In this document: positions 8,335 through 17,230 of the stretch, piece after piece
Layout of the letters: every line of letters begins with the position of its first letter
Numbering within the stretch: the stretch's first letter is position 1
Assembly (NCBI GenBank): GCA_913063045.1
Contig: CAJXYM010000008.1
Span: 1 to 60,162, forward strand
Length of the DNA stretch: 60,162 bases
DNA from: an uncultured Flavobacteriales bacterium
Lineage (GTDB): Bacteria > Bacteroidota > Bacteroidia > Flavobacteriales > BACL11
Direction: 5' to 3'
Program-made: the position numbers and the translations under genes
The notes under the pieces: generated by a model
What the model was told of the DNA's origin: nothing
Databases searched by the model: none
The model's input: the letters and a program-made list of their open reading frames with translations, nothing else

Positions 8335-10932
8335 ATGAATTCTCAAAACCTTAGAAAATTATTCTTAGACTTTTTTAGTGAAAAAAATCATGCTATTATT
8401 GATTCATCTCCTATCGTTGTAAAAGATGATCCAACATTGATGTTTAATAATGCTGGTATGAATCAATTTAAAGATGTTTTTACAGGAAATCATAATCCTA
8501 AGGATATTAGAGTAGCAAATTCTCAAAAATGCCTTAGAGTCTCGGGTAAGCATAATGATTTAGATGAAGTTGGCCATGACACTTATCATCATACTATGTT
8601 TGAAATGTTGGGTAGCTGGTCTTTTGGCGATTATTTTAAAAAACAAGCTATAGATTTAGCTTGGGAGTTTTTAGTTACAAAATGTGGGATTGAAAAAGAT
8701 CGTATTTATGTGACTGTTTTTGAGGGAGATAAAAAAGATAGTCTTTCTAAAGACTTAGATGCGTATAATTACTGGCAGAAATATTTGCCTAATAGCAAAA
8801 TTATTAATGGAAATAAAAAAGATAATTTTTGGGAGATGGGAGAAGTAGGGCCTTGTGGTCCTTGTTCAGAAATTCATTATGATAACCGTTCTAGTTCAGA
8901 AATTGAAAAATTAGATGCTGCTAGTCTTATTAATAAAGATCATCCCCAGGTTATTGAAATATGGAATCTTGTATTCATGCAGTTTAATAGATTAAAGGAT
9001 GGGAGTCTAAGTAATTTACCAAGTAAGCATGTAGATACAGGAATGGGCTTTGAAAGATTAGCCATGATTTTACAAGAGAAGAAATCAAATTATGATACTG
9101 ATATTTTTCAGCCATTAATAAAGGAGATTTCTAAGATTTCTAATAAACCTTATGGTGAAAATAACGATATAGATATAGCTATGAGAGTAATAGCAGACCA
9201 TATTAGAGCAATTGCCTTTTCTATTGCAGATGGTCAATTGCCTTCAAATGTAAAAGCAGGTTATGTTATTAGAAGAATACTTAGAAGAGCAGTTCGTTAT
9301 GGATATACTTTTTTAAATTTAAAACAACCATTTATTTATAAGCTTGTTGATATTTTGGAAGAATCAATGGGTAGTCAGTACAGCGAGTTAAGCCTGCAGA
9401 AAAAACTTATTAGTGATGTTATTCAAAAAGAAGAAAAGGCTTTTTTAAGAACTCTAGAAAAAGGACTTAAAAGAATCACCGAATTAACACAAGAGAATAA
9501 GACTTCTATAAATGGAGCGCAAGTTTTTGAGTTGTATGATACTTATGGTTTTCCTAGAGACTTAACTTCATTGATTTTAAGTGAAAATAATTTGACTTAT
9601 GATAATGATGGTTTTGAGAAAGCAATGAAAATTCAAAAGGAAAGATCCAAGAAATCTGCTCAACAAGATATTGGAGAATGGATCGTATTATGTGATGAGG
9701 TATCAAGCTTTATTGGTTATGAAACTTTAGATGTGGAAACTTTTATTATCAAGTATAGAAAAGTATTCAGTAAGAATTCCGAGTCTTATCATATTGTTTT
9801 ATCAAAAAATCCATTTTACCCTGAAGGTGGAGGCCAAGTAGGAGATACTGGAAAATTGATTTTTAAAGACGAAGAGATTGTTGTTTTAGATACTAAAAGA
9901 GAAAATAACTCAACCTATATTGTATGTGATACTTTCTTTAAACAAAAAACAGATATCTGTAATGCGGTAGTAAGTAGAACAAGAAGAAATAAAATTTCTA
10001 AGAATCACTCTGTAACACATCTATTACATGAGTCGTTGAGAAAGATACTAGGTGAGCATGTAATACAGAAAGGATCTTTAGTAAATGAAGATTATTTGAG
10101 ATTTGATTTTTCTCATTACTCTAACATTAATGACAATGAATTAATGTTAATTGAAGATGATGTTAATCATAAAATTCAAGATAGCCTTGATTTAATTACT
10201 CATAATAATATATCTATCCCTAAAGCTAAAGCAGCGGGAGCCTTAATGTTATTTGGCGAAAAATATGGTGATGTTGTGAGAATGATTGAGCTTGGTTCTT
10301 CAAAGGAGTTATGTGGAGGAACTCATGTATCTAATACTTTAGAAATAGGTTTATTTAGAATAAAATCAGAGAAATCTAGTTCATCTGGGGTAAGAAGGAT
10401 AGAGGCTTTATCTGGACAACGTGCTTTAGAAGACTTGAAGAATAAAGATGCTACATGTAATAGTTTAGTTTCTCTGCTAAAAAGTGAAGATATAGTAACT
10501 TCTGTTAAAGATCTTTTAGCTCAAAACAAGAAACAATCTAAGTTAATTGATGAATATAAGAAACATTATTTTAAATCGTTAAAGCAAGAGTTAACAAGCA
10601 ATCTTGTTTCTTTAGGAAAAATTAATTTTATTTATAATAATTATGATCTATCTTCACAAGACTTGAAAAGTCTTGCTCAGCTATTTAAAGATGACACTAA
10701 ATTAGTTGTTTTACTATCGAATCAGCAAAATAATAAAGTCTCATTAACCCTTTTAATTACTAATGATTTAATTACTCAAGGATATAGTGCTAAAGAATCA
10801 ATTAATATAATAGCAAATGAGATTTCAGGTGGTGGTGGTGGTCAGGCATATCTTGCTACAGCTGGAGGAACTAATCTTAAAGGTCTTTCAAGTGCAGTGC
10901 AAAAAGCACGTGAATTATTCACTAAAAAATAA
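8335..10932 (+). CDS. alaS: Alanyl-tRNA synthetase
   Basis: Charges tRNA-Ala and edits misacylated products. The 865-residue protein has the class II catalytic core from the N-terminus (LFLDFFSEKNH, then DPTLMFNNAGMNQFK and TYHHTMFEMLGSWSFGDYF), motif 3 near VDTGMGFERLAMIL, and the editing domain with its zinc ligands HSVTHLLH (HxxxH) and CGGTH (CxxxH). The C-terminal domain has the glycine run in SGGGGGQAYLATAGG, which is encoded by a run of GGT codons. All expected parts are present. It is divergent from the M23 gene and ends at a strong bidirectional terminator. Confidence 0.98.
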   Translation: MNSQNLRKLFLDFFSEKNHAIIDSSPIVVKDDPTLMFNNAGMNQFKDVFTGNHNPKDIRVANSQKCLRVSGKHNDLDEVGHDTYHHTMFEMLGSWSFGDYFKKQAIDLAWEFLVTKCGIEKDRIYVTVFEGDKKDSLSKDLDAYNYWQKYLPNSKIINGNKKDNFWEMGEVGPCGPCSEIHYDNRSSSEIEKLDAASLINKDHPQVIEIWNLVFMQFNRLKDGSLSNLPSKHVDTGMGFERLAMILQEKKSNYDTDIFQPLIKEISKISNKPYGENNDIDIAMRVIADHIRAIAFSIADGQLPSNVKAGYVIRRILRRAVRYGYTFLNLKQPFIYKLVDILEESMGSQYSELSLQKKLISDVIQKEEKAFLRTLEKGLKRITELTQENKTSINGAQVFELYDTYGFPRDLTSLILSENNLTYDNDGFEKAMKIQKERSKKSAQQDIGEWIVLCDEVSSFIGYETLDVETFIIKYRKVFSKNSESYHIVLSKNPFYPEGGGQVGDTGKLIFKDEEIVVLDTKRENNSTYIVCDTFFKQKTDICNAVVSRTRRNKISKNHSVTHLLHESLRKILGEHVIQKGSLVNEDYLRFDFSHYSNINDNELMLIEDDVNHKIQDSLDLITHNNISIPKAKAAGALMLFGEKYGDVVRMIELGSSKELCGGTHVSNTLEIGLFRIKSEKSSSSGVRRIEALSGQRALEDLKNKDATCNSLVSLLKSEDIVTSVKDLLAQNKKQSKLIDEYKKHYFKSLKQELTSNLVSLGKINFIYNNYDLSSQDLKSLAQLFKDDTKLVVLLSNQQNNKVSLTLLITNDLITQGYSAKESINIIANEISGGGGGQAYLATAGGTNLKGLSSAVQKARELFTKK

Positions 10933-10935
10933 AGC

Positions 10936-10964
10936 AAAAAAAAACCACCCTAGGGTGGTTTTTT
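10936..10964. terminator. Bidirectional intrinsic terminator between alaS and the barrel gene
   Basis: An almost perfect palindrome with A-run, ACCACCC, central TA, GGGTGGT and T-run. The GC stem CCACCC/GGGTGG is flanked by A and T tracts, so it can stop transcription from alaS on the plus strand and from the converging 10984-11418 gene on the minus strand. Confidence 0.9.
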
Positions 10965-10983
10965 CTAATTTAAAGTGATTCTT

Positions 10984-11418
10984 TTAGAATCTGTAAGCTA
11001 AACCAAAGTTTAATTTTCCTTCTCTTTCTCCAGCATCATCTTCGTTTACTGGCATTGTGTAACTTGGCTCTAAGTAAAGGTCATTCCAAACATTAAATGA
11101 GTAACCTACACCTATTGTCATGTTATCAGTAGCTTCTTCAGTTGGCATTTGAAGTGTTGCCCACATTCCTTCACCAAAGCTATATCTTACAAATAAATCC
11201 CATGTTGCATCACCAGCCTCATCTTCAGGTCCTTTTTGAACTCCAGCTGTTAAGCTTTCATTAACTTGGTATCCTAAACCGATTTTATCAGTGATTTGCT
11301 CTGCTGAGAATCCATCTGCATCTTCTGCTGCTTCAGTAACAGTAGTAACTACCATAAATTGAGCTGATGCGAATAACGTAGTCATTGCAAGAGCTGCTGT
11401 AAATAATACTTTTTTCAT
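10984..11418 (-). CDS. Small exported beta-barrel-like protein
   Basis: A 144-residue protein with a clear Sec signal peptide (MKKVLFTAALAMTTLFASAQ). The mature part of about 124 residues alternates polar and hydrophobic residues in strand-like segments such as WDLFVRYSFG, MTIGVGYSF and LNFGLAYRF, and ends in Phe, the usual last residue of outer-membrane barrels recognised by the BAM complex. Loops are strongly acidic (Asp/Glu-rich), as in marine surface proteins. No specific family recognised. Codon use looks less AT-rich than neighbours, suggesting high expression. It lies downstream of, and on the same strand as, the porin-like gene but is separated from it by a terminator. Confidence 0.65.
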   Translation of the reverse strand: MKKVLFTAALAMTTLFASAQFMVVTTVTEAAEDADGFSAEQITDKIGLGYQVNESLTAGVQKGPEDEAGDATWDLFVRYSFGEGMWATLQMPTEEATDNMTIGVGYSFNVWNDLYLEPSYTMPVNEDDAGEREGKLNFGLAYRF

Positions 11419-11530
11419 CTTGTTTATTTTAATATTAATATTGGCCGCAAGATAGTAAAGCTATTTATCTTTTGTATAACAATAATCAACATTTCTTAAC
11501 ATCTTATTGTTAACTGCTAGATTAAAGCAA

Positions 11531-11563
11531 AAAAAAAGAGCTGCAATAAGCAGCTCTTTTTTT
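11531..11563 (-). terminator. Intrinsic terminator after the porin-like gene
   Basis: Stem AGAGCTGC/GCAGCTCT (11537-11544 with 11550-11557) and loop AATAA, with A-run and T-run on the two sides. It lies about 20 bases beyond the stop of the 11582-12610 gene on the minus strand and separates it from the next gene. Confidence 0.88.
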
Positions 11564-11581
11564 AAGATTTTTTGAGTCTAA

Positions 11582-12610
11582 TTACGGAGTAACTGTTAAA
11601 GTTAACCAGTTGTAATTTGCATCAGTGTCACCACCATTGTTATCAGTAACCATTCTGTATGATAATGCAGCATTGTCATTTAATGAATAACCAACAGAAA
11701 TATCAGTAACTGATCTTTCGTAGTTTTCATCTAATGTATTAGTTACAGTACTCATAGTTGCTGCTAATGAAAAGTCTCCCATATTGTAAGAACCTCCTAC
11801 ATATAAGTTTTCTTCGTTAGCTGCTAATTGACCTAAGTTACCATGTGACATCCAGTCTCCTGACATGTTACCACCTGCAGAGTAAGCAAATCCATCTTCA
11901 CCTACTGAAGCCATACCAGCAGTTAATGACATATCATCATTTACCGTGTAAGTTCCAGAAAGATCCATCATTTCTCCTTCATCACCTGAAGTGTTGTAAG
12001 AAACATTTAAGTCTAATGCACCACCCATTGCTGAGTAAGCGAAATCAAGTCCCATGTTAGTTACAGCTTCTCCATCATTTAATGTTGAAGATAAGTATAG
12101 TAAGTTAGCACTCCAGTCTCCAGAAGACTTTGAAGCATTAATCCACATGTTGTCAGTTGAAGAACCAGCATCATCATTCACGCTAGTTAGACCTAAGTCT
12201 AAACCAACTAGATCATTGTCAATTGCAAAAGTCATACCATCAACAGTATTTCTGTTAGCTGACCAGTCATTAGTTCCAACAAATACACCAGAACCATATG
12301 ATAATGCTTGACGACCAATATTCATTGAAGCAAATCCGAATAAGTCAGTTGTAGCATAAGCTTCATAAACTTCAGCGCTTACTTCTTCTCCATCAAGAGT
12401 AGTATAGTTTACATCACTACTTAAAACAATACCCCAATTGTCACCACCCCAGGCAGTACCAACAGTTACTCTTTGGTCTGTAGACATTTTGTCTCCATCA
12501 CCACTCATATCAATTCTAGTTCTAGAATCTACATTCCAGTCCTGAGCAAAAGATACAGTTGTCATTAGTCCTAATGCAAGGGCTAATATATTACGTAAAT
12601 TCTTTTTCAT
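11582..12610 (-). CDS. Porin-like outer-membrane beta-barrel protein
   Basis: A 342-residue protein with a Sec signal peptide ending VSFAQ, followed by many amphipathic strands, for example RVTVGTAWGG, WGIVLSSDVNYTT, LDLNVSYNTSGD, MSLTAGMASVG and LYVGGSYNMGDFSLAATMS. Turns are rich in Asp, Gly, Asn and Thr. The N-terminal part contains an ASMNIGRQALSYGSGVFVG segment like the arch strands of general porins. The size suits a 16-strand barrel. The codon use is richer in GC and more biased than most of the window, and it has its own promoter and terminator, so it is probably an abundant outer-membrane channel. Substrate cannot be inferred. Confidence 0.75.
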   Translation of the reverse strand: MKKNLRNILALALGLMTTVSFAQDWNVDSRTRIDMSGDGDKMSTDQRVTVGTAWGGDNWGIVLSSDVNYTTLDGEEVSAEVYEAYATTDLFGFASMNIGRQALSYGSGVFVGTNDWSANRNTVDGMTFAIDNDLVGLDLGLTSVNDDAGSSTDNMWINASKSSGDWSANLLYLSSTLNDGEAVTNMGLDFAYSAMGGALDLNVSYNTSGDEGEMMDLSGTYTVNDDMSLTAGMASVGEDGFAYSAGGNMSGDWMSHGNLGQLAANEENLYVGGSYNMGDFSLAATMSTVTNTLDENYERSVTDISVGYSLNDNAALSYRMVTDNNGGDTDANYNWLTLTVTP

Positions 12611-12638
12611 CTTTTAATTTTATTTGGTTAATACGGGG

Positions 12639-12665
12639 CAAAGATAAACTACTCAATTAAAACAA
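12639..12665 (-). promoter_or_regulatory. Promoter for the porin-like gene
   Basis: Minus-strand TATCTTTG (12646-12639) matches TAnnTTTG exactly; a TTG at 12665-12663 lies 16 bases further upstream, slightly shorter than the usual 19. The -7 box is about 29 bases from the start codon. Confidence 0.5.
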
Positions 12666-12822
12666 GCATAATAGATTGCCCACTTTTTTAACATTAGATT
12701 GTGGGTATCATCCTTAAGTTATTGTTTTTCAAATGTTTAAGTGGTAATTTTTTTTTATAAAATAGGGTTAAATTTTCTTGAAAAACTCTAAAAAAACCTG
12801 TTTTTTGCTTAAAAACTTACTT

Positions 12823-14088
12823 TTATCCTTTATAGGTTAGCCATTTCCATAGTTCTTTGTAGGTAGTTTTTTTACCGTACATAAGTATGCCTGTTCTATA
12901 TATTTTGGCTGCTAAATAGGTTGATAATATAAATGATACTGTAATACTTAGCATGGAAATAACTAGCTCCCAACTTTCTACTCCAAATGGAAGGCGAACC
13001 ATCATTATTACTGGAGATGTAAATGGAATGATAGAGAGCCAAAAAGCAAGAGATCCATCAGGATTATCCATTACAGGCTGTATGAGCATAATAGCTAATA
13101 TTAAAGGTATTGTAATTGGTAATACAAATTGTTGAGTATCCGCCTCTGCATCAACTGCAGAACCAACTGCAGCAAAAAGCGAGCTATACATGAGATAACC
13201 TGATAAAAAATAAAAGAAAAAACAACTTCCTATTTGTATCAGATTAATTCCCCCTATTAGCTCGTTTACCTGAACTAATACTTTAGCATTATTAATAGAG
13301 TTAGCTTCATTAATAATATCACTCGGGTTTAAAAGAAAGATTTCTGCAATTGCAGAAATTATTACAGTAAGAACAATCCAAAGTGTAAACTGAGATAATC
13401 CAACTAAAGCTACACCAATAATTTTCCCCATCATTAACTGAAAAGGTTTAACAGACGAGATAATTACTTCAACAATTCTATTAGTTTTTTCTTCAATGAC
13501 CCCTCTCATAACCATTGTCCCGTACATAAATATAAAAAAGTATATGAGGATTCCAGTGATAAAACCTATCCCCATACTTGCCTCTGTACTAGAGTTAATA
13601 CTTTCCCCGTCAACATTAACAATCTTTGTTTGTATTTTAATTTTTGTAATGGATTCTTCTAAAATTTTTAGGTTTATTCCTGCCTTTTTTAGTTTTTTTC
13701 TTTCAATAACTTTTTCAATTTTTCTAGAAATTGACCTTTTTATTGATAATGATATCTGCTGATCTGAATATATTATGAAATTTTCATTTTCAAAATCTAG
13801 TAAAGCGTAATAATTAGTATTTGAGAAATCTTGTTTTAAAGCCTCTATTTCCTCTTGTGGAATAATTGAGAAATGAGTGTTTTCAATATCATTTAAAGGT
13901 TCTAGAAAATCTAGCTGATTTCCTGAAATTGCTATTACTCTATCTTGCTGATCTTGCATGGTCAAAAGGGTAGGAGTAATTATTAGCGCTGCCATTAGAA
14001 TTGGTCCTAGAATTGTCATTACCACAAAAGACTTTTTCTTAACTCTAATCAAATACTCTCTTTTTATAATTAGCCAGATTTTATCCAT
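12823..14088 (-). CDS. ABC-2 type transporter permease (NatB-like)
   Basis: A 421-residue membrane protein. It has one N-terminal span (residues about 20-42), a large extracytoplasmic domain up to about residue 175, and then five or so spans, with the family segment GIGFITGILIYFFIFMYGTMVMRGVIEEKTNRIVEVI, of which the VIEEKTNRIVEVIISSV part is the hallmark of ABC-2 exporters related to NatB/YhaP. It forms the membrane half of an exporter with the ATPase encoded immediately upstream; the two genes overlap by 8 bases. NatAB systems export Na+ or drugs in Bacillus, but the substrate here is unknown. It is the last gene of the grpE/dnaJ/ABC block. Confidence 0.88.
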   Translation of the reverse strand: MDKIWLIIKREYLIRVKKKSFVVMTILGPILMAALIITPTLLTMQDQQDRVIAISGNQLDFLEPLNDIENTHFSIIPQEEIEALKQDFSNTNYYALLDFENENFIIYSDQQISLSIKRSISRKIEKVIERKKLKKAGINLKILEESITKIKIQTKIVNVDGESINSSTEASMGIGFITGILIYFFIFMYGTMVMRGVIEEKTNRIVEVIISSVKPFQLMMGKIIGVALVGLSQFTLWIVLTVIISAIAEIFLLNPSDIINEANSINNAKVLVQVNELIGGINLIQIGSCFFFYFLSGYLMYSSLFAAVGSAVDAEADTQQFVLPITIPLILAIMLIQPVMDNPDGSLAFWLSIIPFTSPVIMMVRLPFGVESWELVISMLSITVSFILSTYLAAKIYRTGILMYGKKTTYKELWKWLTYKG

Positions 14089-14977
14089 TTTTAATTGCTT
14101 TAATAAATATTTCTTCCATGCTTGGAGTATGTTTCTTAAAAGAGATTATATCATTGTTTTGGTTAAGAGTAGTTATTAAATCCTTCTTGCTAAAATTGCT
14201 ATTTATCTCGATATAGAAAATCTGATCTTCGTGTTTTTTTATTATAAATTCTTTAGATTCTGTTAAAGTATTATTCTTTGTAGCTATTTGGTATGTGTTT
14301 TGTTCAAAATCTTTTTTTATATCTTCAATAGCACCTTCTAGAATTGTTTCTGCATTATTGATTAACGCTATCCTATCACAAATCTCTTCCACTGATTCCA
14401 TTCTGTGAGTAGAGAAAATTATTGTAGTACCTAGTTCTCTTAAATTTAAAATTTCTTTTCTTATTAAAGCAGCATTAATTGGGTCAAAGCCACTAAATGG
14501 TTCGTCAAATATTAATAATTTTGGTTTATGCAATATAGTTACAATAAATTGTATTTTTTGGGCCATCCCTTTCGAAAGCTCCTCTACTTTTTTGGGCCAC
14601 CACTCAATAATTTCAAATTTTTTAAACCAATATTTTAGTTTTTCTAATGCCTCAGAATAGGACATTCCTTTTAGCTGAGCAAGATAAAGGGCTTGTTCGC
14701 CAACCTTCATTTTTTTATAAAGACCTCGTTCTTCTGGCAGATAGCCAATCATAGATATATGTTCTCTTTGTAGGACTTCCCCATTAAAAATAACACTTCC
14801 GCTATCTGGAGCTGTTATTTGATTTATAATTCTCATTAAAGTAGTTTTACCCGCTCCATTAGGTCCTAGTAAGCCATAAATACTCCCTTTTGGGATTGTT
14901 AAATTAACTTTATTTAAGGCTGTATAATCTCCATATACCTTTACTACATCTTTAATTTCAAGTAAAATATCAGTCAT
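14081..14977 (-). CDS. ABC transporter ATP-binding protein (NatA-like)
   Basis: A 298-residue ATPase. Walker A is GPNGAGKTT (residues about 40-48), the signature motif appears as LSKGMAQK, Walker B is LLIFDEPFSGFDP and the switch His is in FSTHRM. Residues beyond about 220 form a C-terminal extension common in this ABC-2 partner subfamily. It energises the adjacent permease. It starts one base after the dnaJ stop, so it is probably cotranscribed with grpE and dnaJ. Confidence 0.93.
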   Translation of the reverse strand: MTDILLEIKDVVKVYGDYTALNKVNLTIPKGSIYGLLGPNGAGKTTLMRIINQITAPDSGSVIFNGEVLQREHISMIGYLPEERGLYKKMKVGEQALYLAQLKGMSYSEALEKLKYWFKKFEIIEWWPKKVEELSKGMAQKIQFIVTILHKPKLLIFDEPFSGFDPINAALIRKEILNLRELGTTIIFSTHRMESVEEICDRIALINNAETILEGAIEDIKKDFEQNTYQIATKNNTLTESKEFIIKKHEDQIFYIEINSNFSKKDLITTLNQNNDIISFKKHTPSMEEIFIKAIKNG

Positions 14978-14978
14978 T

Positions 14979-16103
14979 TTAATTAAACATATCTTTTACT
15001 CTGTCAAAAAATGATTTATCTTTTATTGTTGGGTTTGGCTTAAAGTTTTTTGATTCTATAGATTCTTCAAAAAATATCTTTTCTTCTTTGCTTAGTTTTT
15101 GAGGCGTCCAAACATTAATATGAATTAATAAATCACCTCTTCCATAACTATTCACTGAAGGAAGTCCTTTTGATTTAAGTCTTAATATTTTTCCACTTTG
15201 AATACCACTCTCAAGATTTACTTTTACTTTTCCGCTAATTGTAGGTATTTCAGTTGAAGTACCTAAGGCGGCATCAGAAAAACTTATATAATGATCATAA
15301 TGTAAGTTTTTACCATCTCTAATTAATTTTTCATCTTCTTCTACTGCAATTAAAACTAGTAAATCTCCGTTGATTCCTTCAAAAGGAGCGGCATTCCCTT
15401 TACCGCTAACTTTAAGTTGCATATCGTCTTCAACTCCTGGGGGTATTGTTATTTTAACAGTTTCCTGCTCTTTAATCATTCCATTAGAATCGCTTCCGCT
15501 TGGTCTATTTTTAATTGATTTACCTGCGCCACTACATGATTGACATGTTGCAGATGTTTGCATCTGTCCAAGAATTGTATTACTTATTCTTGTAACCTGA
15601 CCTGAACCATTACAGGTGCCACATGTATTATATGTAACTCCTTCTGCGTTAACAAGTCGAGTAACTTTAATTTTTTTGTCAACCCCTTCAGCTATTTCTT
15701 TAAGGTTTAAAGTAAGCTTAATTCTAAGGTTAGTACCTTTTATAACTCTTCTTCCTCTTTGGTTACCACCAAAACCACCAAAACTACCACCGCCTCCACC
15801 ACCAAAGACATCTCCAAATTGGCTAAAGATATCTTCCATGTTCATGCCGCCGCCAAATCCACCACCTCCGCTAGAGCCACTCATGCCAGCATGACCAAAC
15901 TGGTCATATCTTTGTTTTTTTTCTGAGTTACTTAGAACTTCATAAGCTTCAGCTGCCTCCTTGAATTTATCTTCAGCATCTTTATTGTCAGGATTTTTAT
16001 CTGGATGATATTTGATTGCTAATTTTCTATATGCTTTTTTAACTTCTTTAGCTTCTGCATTTTTGCTAACTCCTAGAACCTCATAATAATCTCTTTTAGC
16101 CAT
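14979..16103 (-). CDS. dnaJ: Chaperone protein DnaJ
   Basis: Hsp40 cochaperone that delivers clients to DnaK and stimulates its ATPase. The 374-residue protein has the J domain with HPD near residue 34, a Gly/Phe-rich stretch from about 72 to 115, a cysteine region and the two C-terminal substrate-binding beta domains. Unusually, only two CxxCxGxG motifs are present (CGTCNGSG and CQSCSGAG) rather than the four of E. coli DnaJ, leaving one zinc centre; I recall this as common in Flavobacteriia. Gene order grpE-dnaJ, 13 bases apart, is classical; dnaK is not in the window. Confidence 0.96.
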   Translation of the reverse strand: MAKRDYYEVLGVSKNAEAKEVKKAYRKLAIKYHPDKNPDNKDAEDKFKEAAEAYEVLSNSEKKQRYDQFGHAGMSGSSGGGGFGGGMNMEDIFSQFGDVFGGGGGGSFGGFGGNQRGRRVIKGTNLRIKLTLNLKEIAEGVDKKIKVTRLVNAEGVTYNTCGTCNGSGQVTRISNTILGQMQTSATCQSCSGAGKSIKNRPSGSDSNGMIKEQETVKITIPPGVEDDMQLKVSGKGNAAPFEGINGDLLVLIAVEEDEKLIRDGKNLHYDHYISFSDAALGTSTEIPTISGKVKVNLESGIQSGKILRLKSKGLPSVNSYGRGDLLIHINVWTPQKLSKEEKIFFEESIESKNFKPNPTIKDKSFFDRVKDMFN

Positions 16104-16116
16104 TTCTTTTATTTAA

Positions 16117-16629
16117 TTAATTAGCAATTACAACCTTTGCATATCTTAACACCTTATTAGATAGCAGATATCCTTTTTCAATTACATCTATTATTTTTCC
16201 TTTATCTTTTTTATTTTCGGCTGGTATATTTGTGATTGCCTCATGAAAGTCTGTATCTAAAGGCTTTCCTTTTGGATCTTCCATTTCTTTTAATCCTTTT
16301 TTCTCAAGCTCAGATTTAAATTGATTGTAAATTAACATAATACCATCATCTTCGCTGGTTTTATTTGCTTGAAAAGATCTTTCAAAATTATCTAAAACGG
16401 GAATTAAACATGTTAAAATATCTTTGCTGGCCGTACTGAATAACTCTATTCTTTCTTTAGCAGTACGCTTTCTAAAATTATCAAATTCTGCAAAAAGTCT
16501 TAAGTTTTTATCTTTCTCTAATTCAAGAAGGTTTTTAAGATTTTCTAACTCTTTTTTAGTAATCTTAGCAAGCTCTTCCTTAATTTTTTTGGTTGGAGCC
16601 TTTTTACTTTTTGTTTTTTTTTCAGTCAT
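16117..16629 (-). CDS. grpE: Nucleotide exchange factor GrpE
   Basis: Releases ADP from DnaK. The 170-residue protein has a Lys-rich N-terminus, a long coiled-coil helix (about residues 15-75) containing LFAEFDNFRKRTAKER, and a C-terminal beta domain ending NKVLRYAKVVIAN, which matches the family end LLRPARVVVS. The segment IPVLDNFERSF is also typical. It is immediately upstream of dnaJ. A GACA/TGTC inverted repeat 63 bases upstream could be a regulatory site. Confidence 0.95.
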   Translation of the reverse strand: MTEKKTKSKKAPTKKIKEELAKITKKELENLKNLLELEKDKNLRLFAEFDNFRKRTAKERIELFSTASKDILTCLIPVLDNFERSFQANKTSEDDGIMLIYNQFKSELEKKGLKEMEDPKGKPLDTDFHEAITNIPAENKKDKGKIIDVIEKGYLLSNKVLRYAKVVIAN

Positions 16630-16691
16630 TTTTTTAAAAATATTATTTCACTTATCTAGCCTTGCAAGAAGTTTGCCAAGCTATTTAAAGA

Positions 16692-16702
16692 GACAAAATG
16701 TC
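16692..16702. promoter_or_regulatory. Inverted repeat GACA-AAA-TGTC upstream of grpE
   Basis: A perfect dyad with 4-base arms and a 3-base centre lies in the 76-base gap between the TlpA-like gene and grpE. On the minus strand it reads TGACATTTTGTCT. It is not a CIRCE element. Position suggests an operator or promoter part for grpE-dnaJ, but a chance repeat of this length cannot be ruled out. Confidence 0.3.
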
Positions 16703-16705
16703 AGT

Positions 16706-17218
16706 TTATTTTTTTTTGGATTCTAGAAACCTTTGAAGTGCTTGTCCTTTCAGGTTCTTTGCTATTATAATACCTTTTCCATCAATGATAATATTTGATG
16801 GAATACTTCTTATATTATATTTTTTTGACCCTTCTGATTGCCATCCCCCTAGATCAGAAACATGGTATTGCCAAAATAGTTGATCTTGGTTTATTGCTTT
16901 TACCCATGCTTTTTTTGTTTTATCAAGAGATAAACTATAAATCTCAAATCCATTTCCTTCTTCAAATTTTGTTTTATTAAATTTTTTAAAGGCTTGTACA
17001 AGATTTGGGTTTTCTCTTCTGCAAGGGCCACACCAAGAGGCCCAAAAATCTATTAGCACAATTTTATTTTTAATACTTGAGAGACTCATGTTTTTACCAT
17101 CAGGGTTTTTATAAGATAGCTCTGGAGCCTTATCACCAATATTTAATCCAATATTTTGACTAAAAGAAAAACCGACAATTAAGCAGTTGATTAGTATGAC
17201 GAAAATAACTTTTTTCAT
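16706..17218 (-). CDS. TlpA/ResA-like periplasmic thiol-disulfide oxidoreductase
   Basis: A 170-residue protein with a signal peptide (MKKVIFVILINCLIVGFSFSQ) and a thioredoxin fold of the AhpC/TSA-TlpA type. The redox motif is WASWCGPCRREN near residue 60, and the cis-Pro loop is NIRSIPSNIIID. Such proteins reduce disulfides in the periplasm, for instance during cytochrome c maturation. Length and motif order are complete. It is followed by grpE after 76 bases and preceded by murA (13 bases), so it may be the end of the DUF4290-murA transcript. Confidence 0.87.
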   Translation of the reverse strand: MKKVIFVILINCLIVGFSFSQNIGLNIGDKAPELSYKNPDGKNMSLSSIKNKIVLIDFWASWCGPCRRENPNLVQAFKKFNKTKFEEGNGFEIYSLSLDKTKKAWVKAINQDQLFWQYHVSDLGGWQSEGSKKYNIRSIPSNIIIDGKGIIIAKNLKGQALQRFLESKKK

Positions 17219-17230
17219 GCTCTTAATTTT

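Noticed and set aside
10845-10860. GGT repeat in alaS as a slippage or phase-variation tract
   Set aside because: It encodes the conserved glycine run of the AlaS C-terminal domain and length changes would stay in frame; no sign of variation.
11845-12311. Plus-strand frames inside the porin-like gene
   Set aside because: They are shadows of the strongly biased coding sequence on the minus strand, which has signal peptide, promoter and terminator.
15616-15894. Proline-rich plus-strand frame opposite dnaJ
   Set aside because: It is the antisense image of the Gly/Phe-rich region of DnaJ (Gly codons read as Pro on the other strand) and has no independent support.
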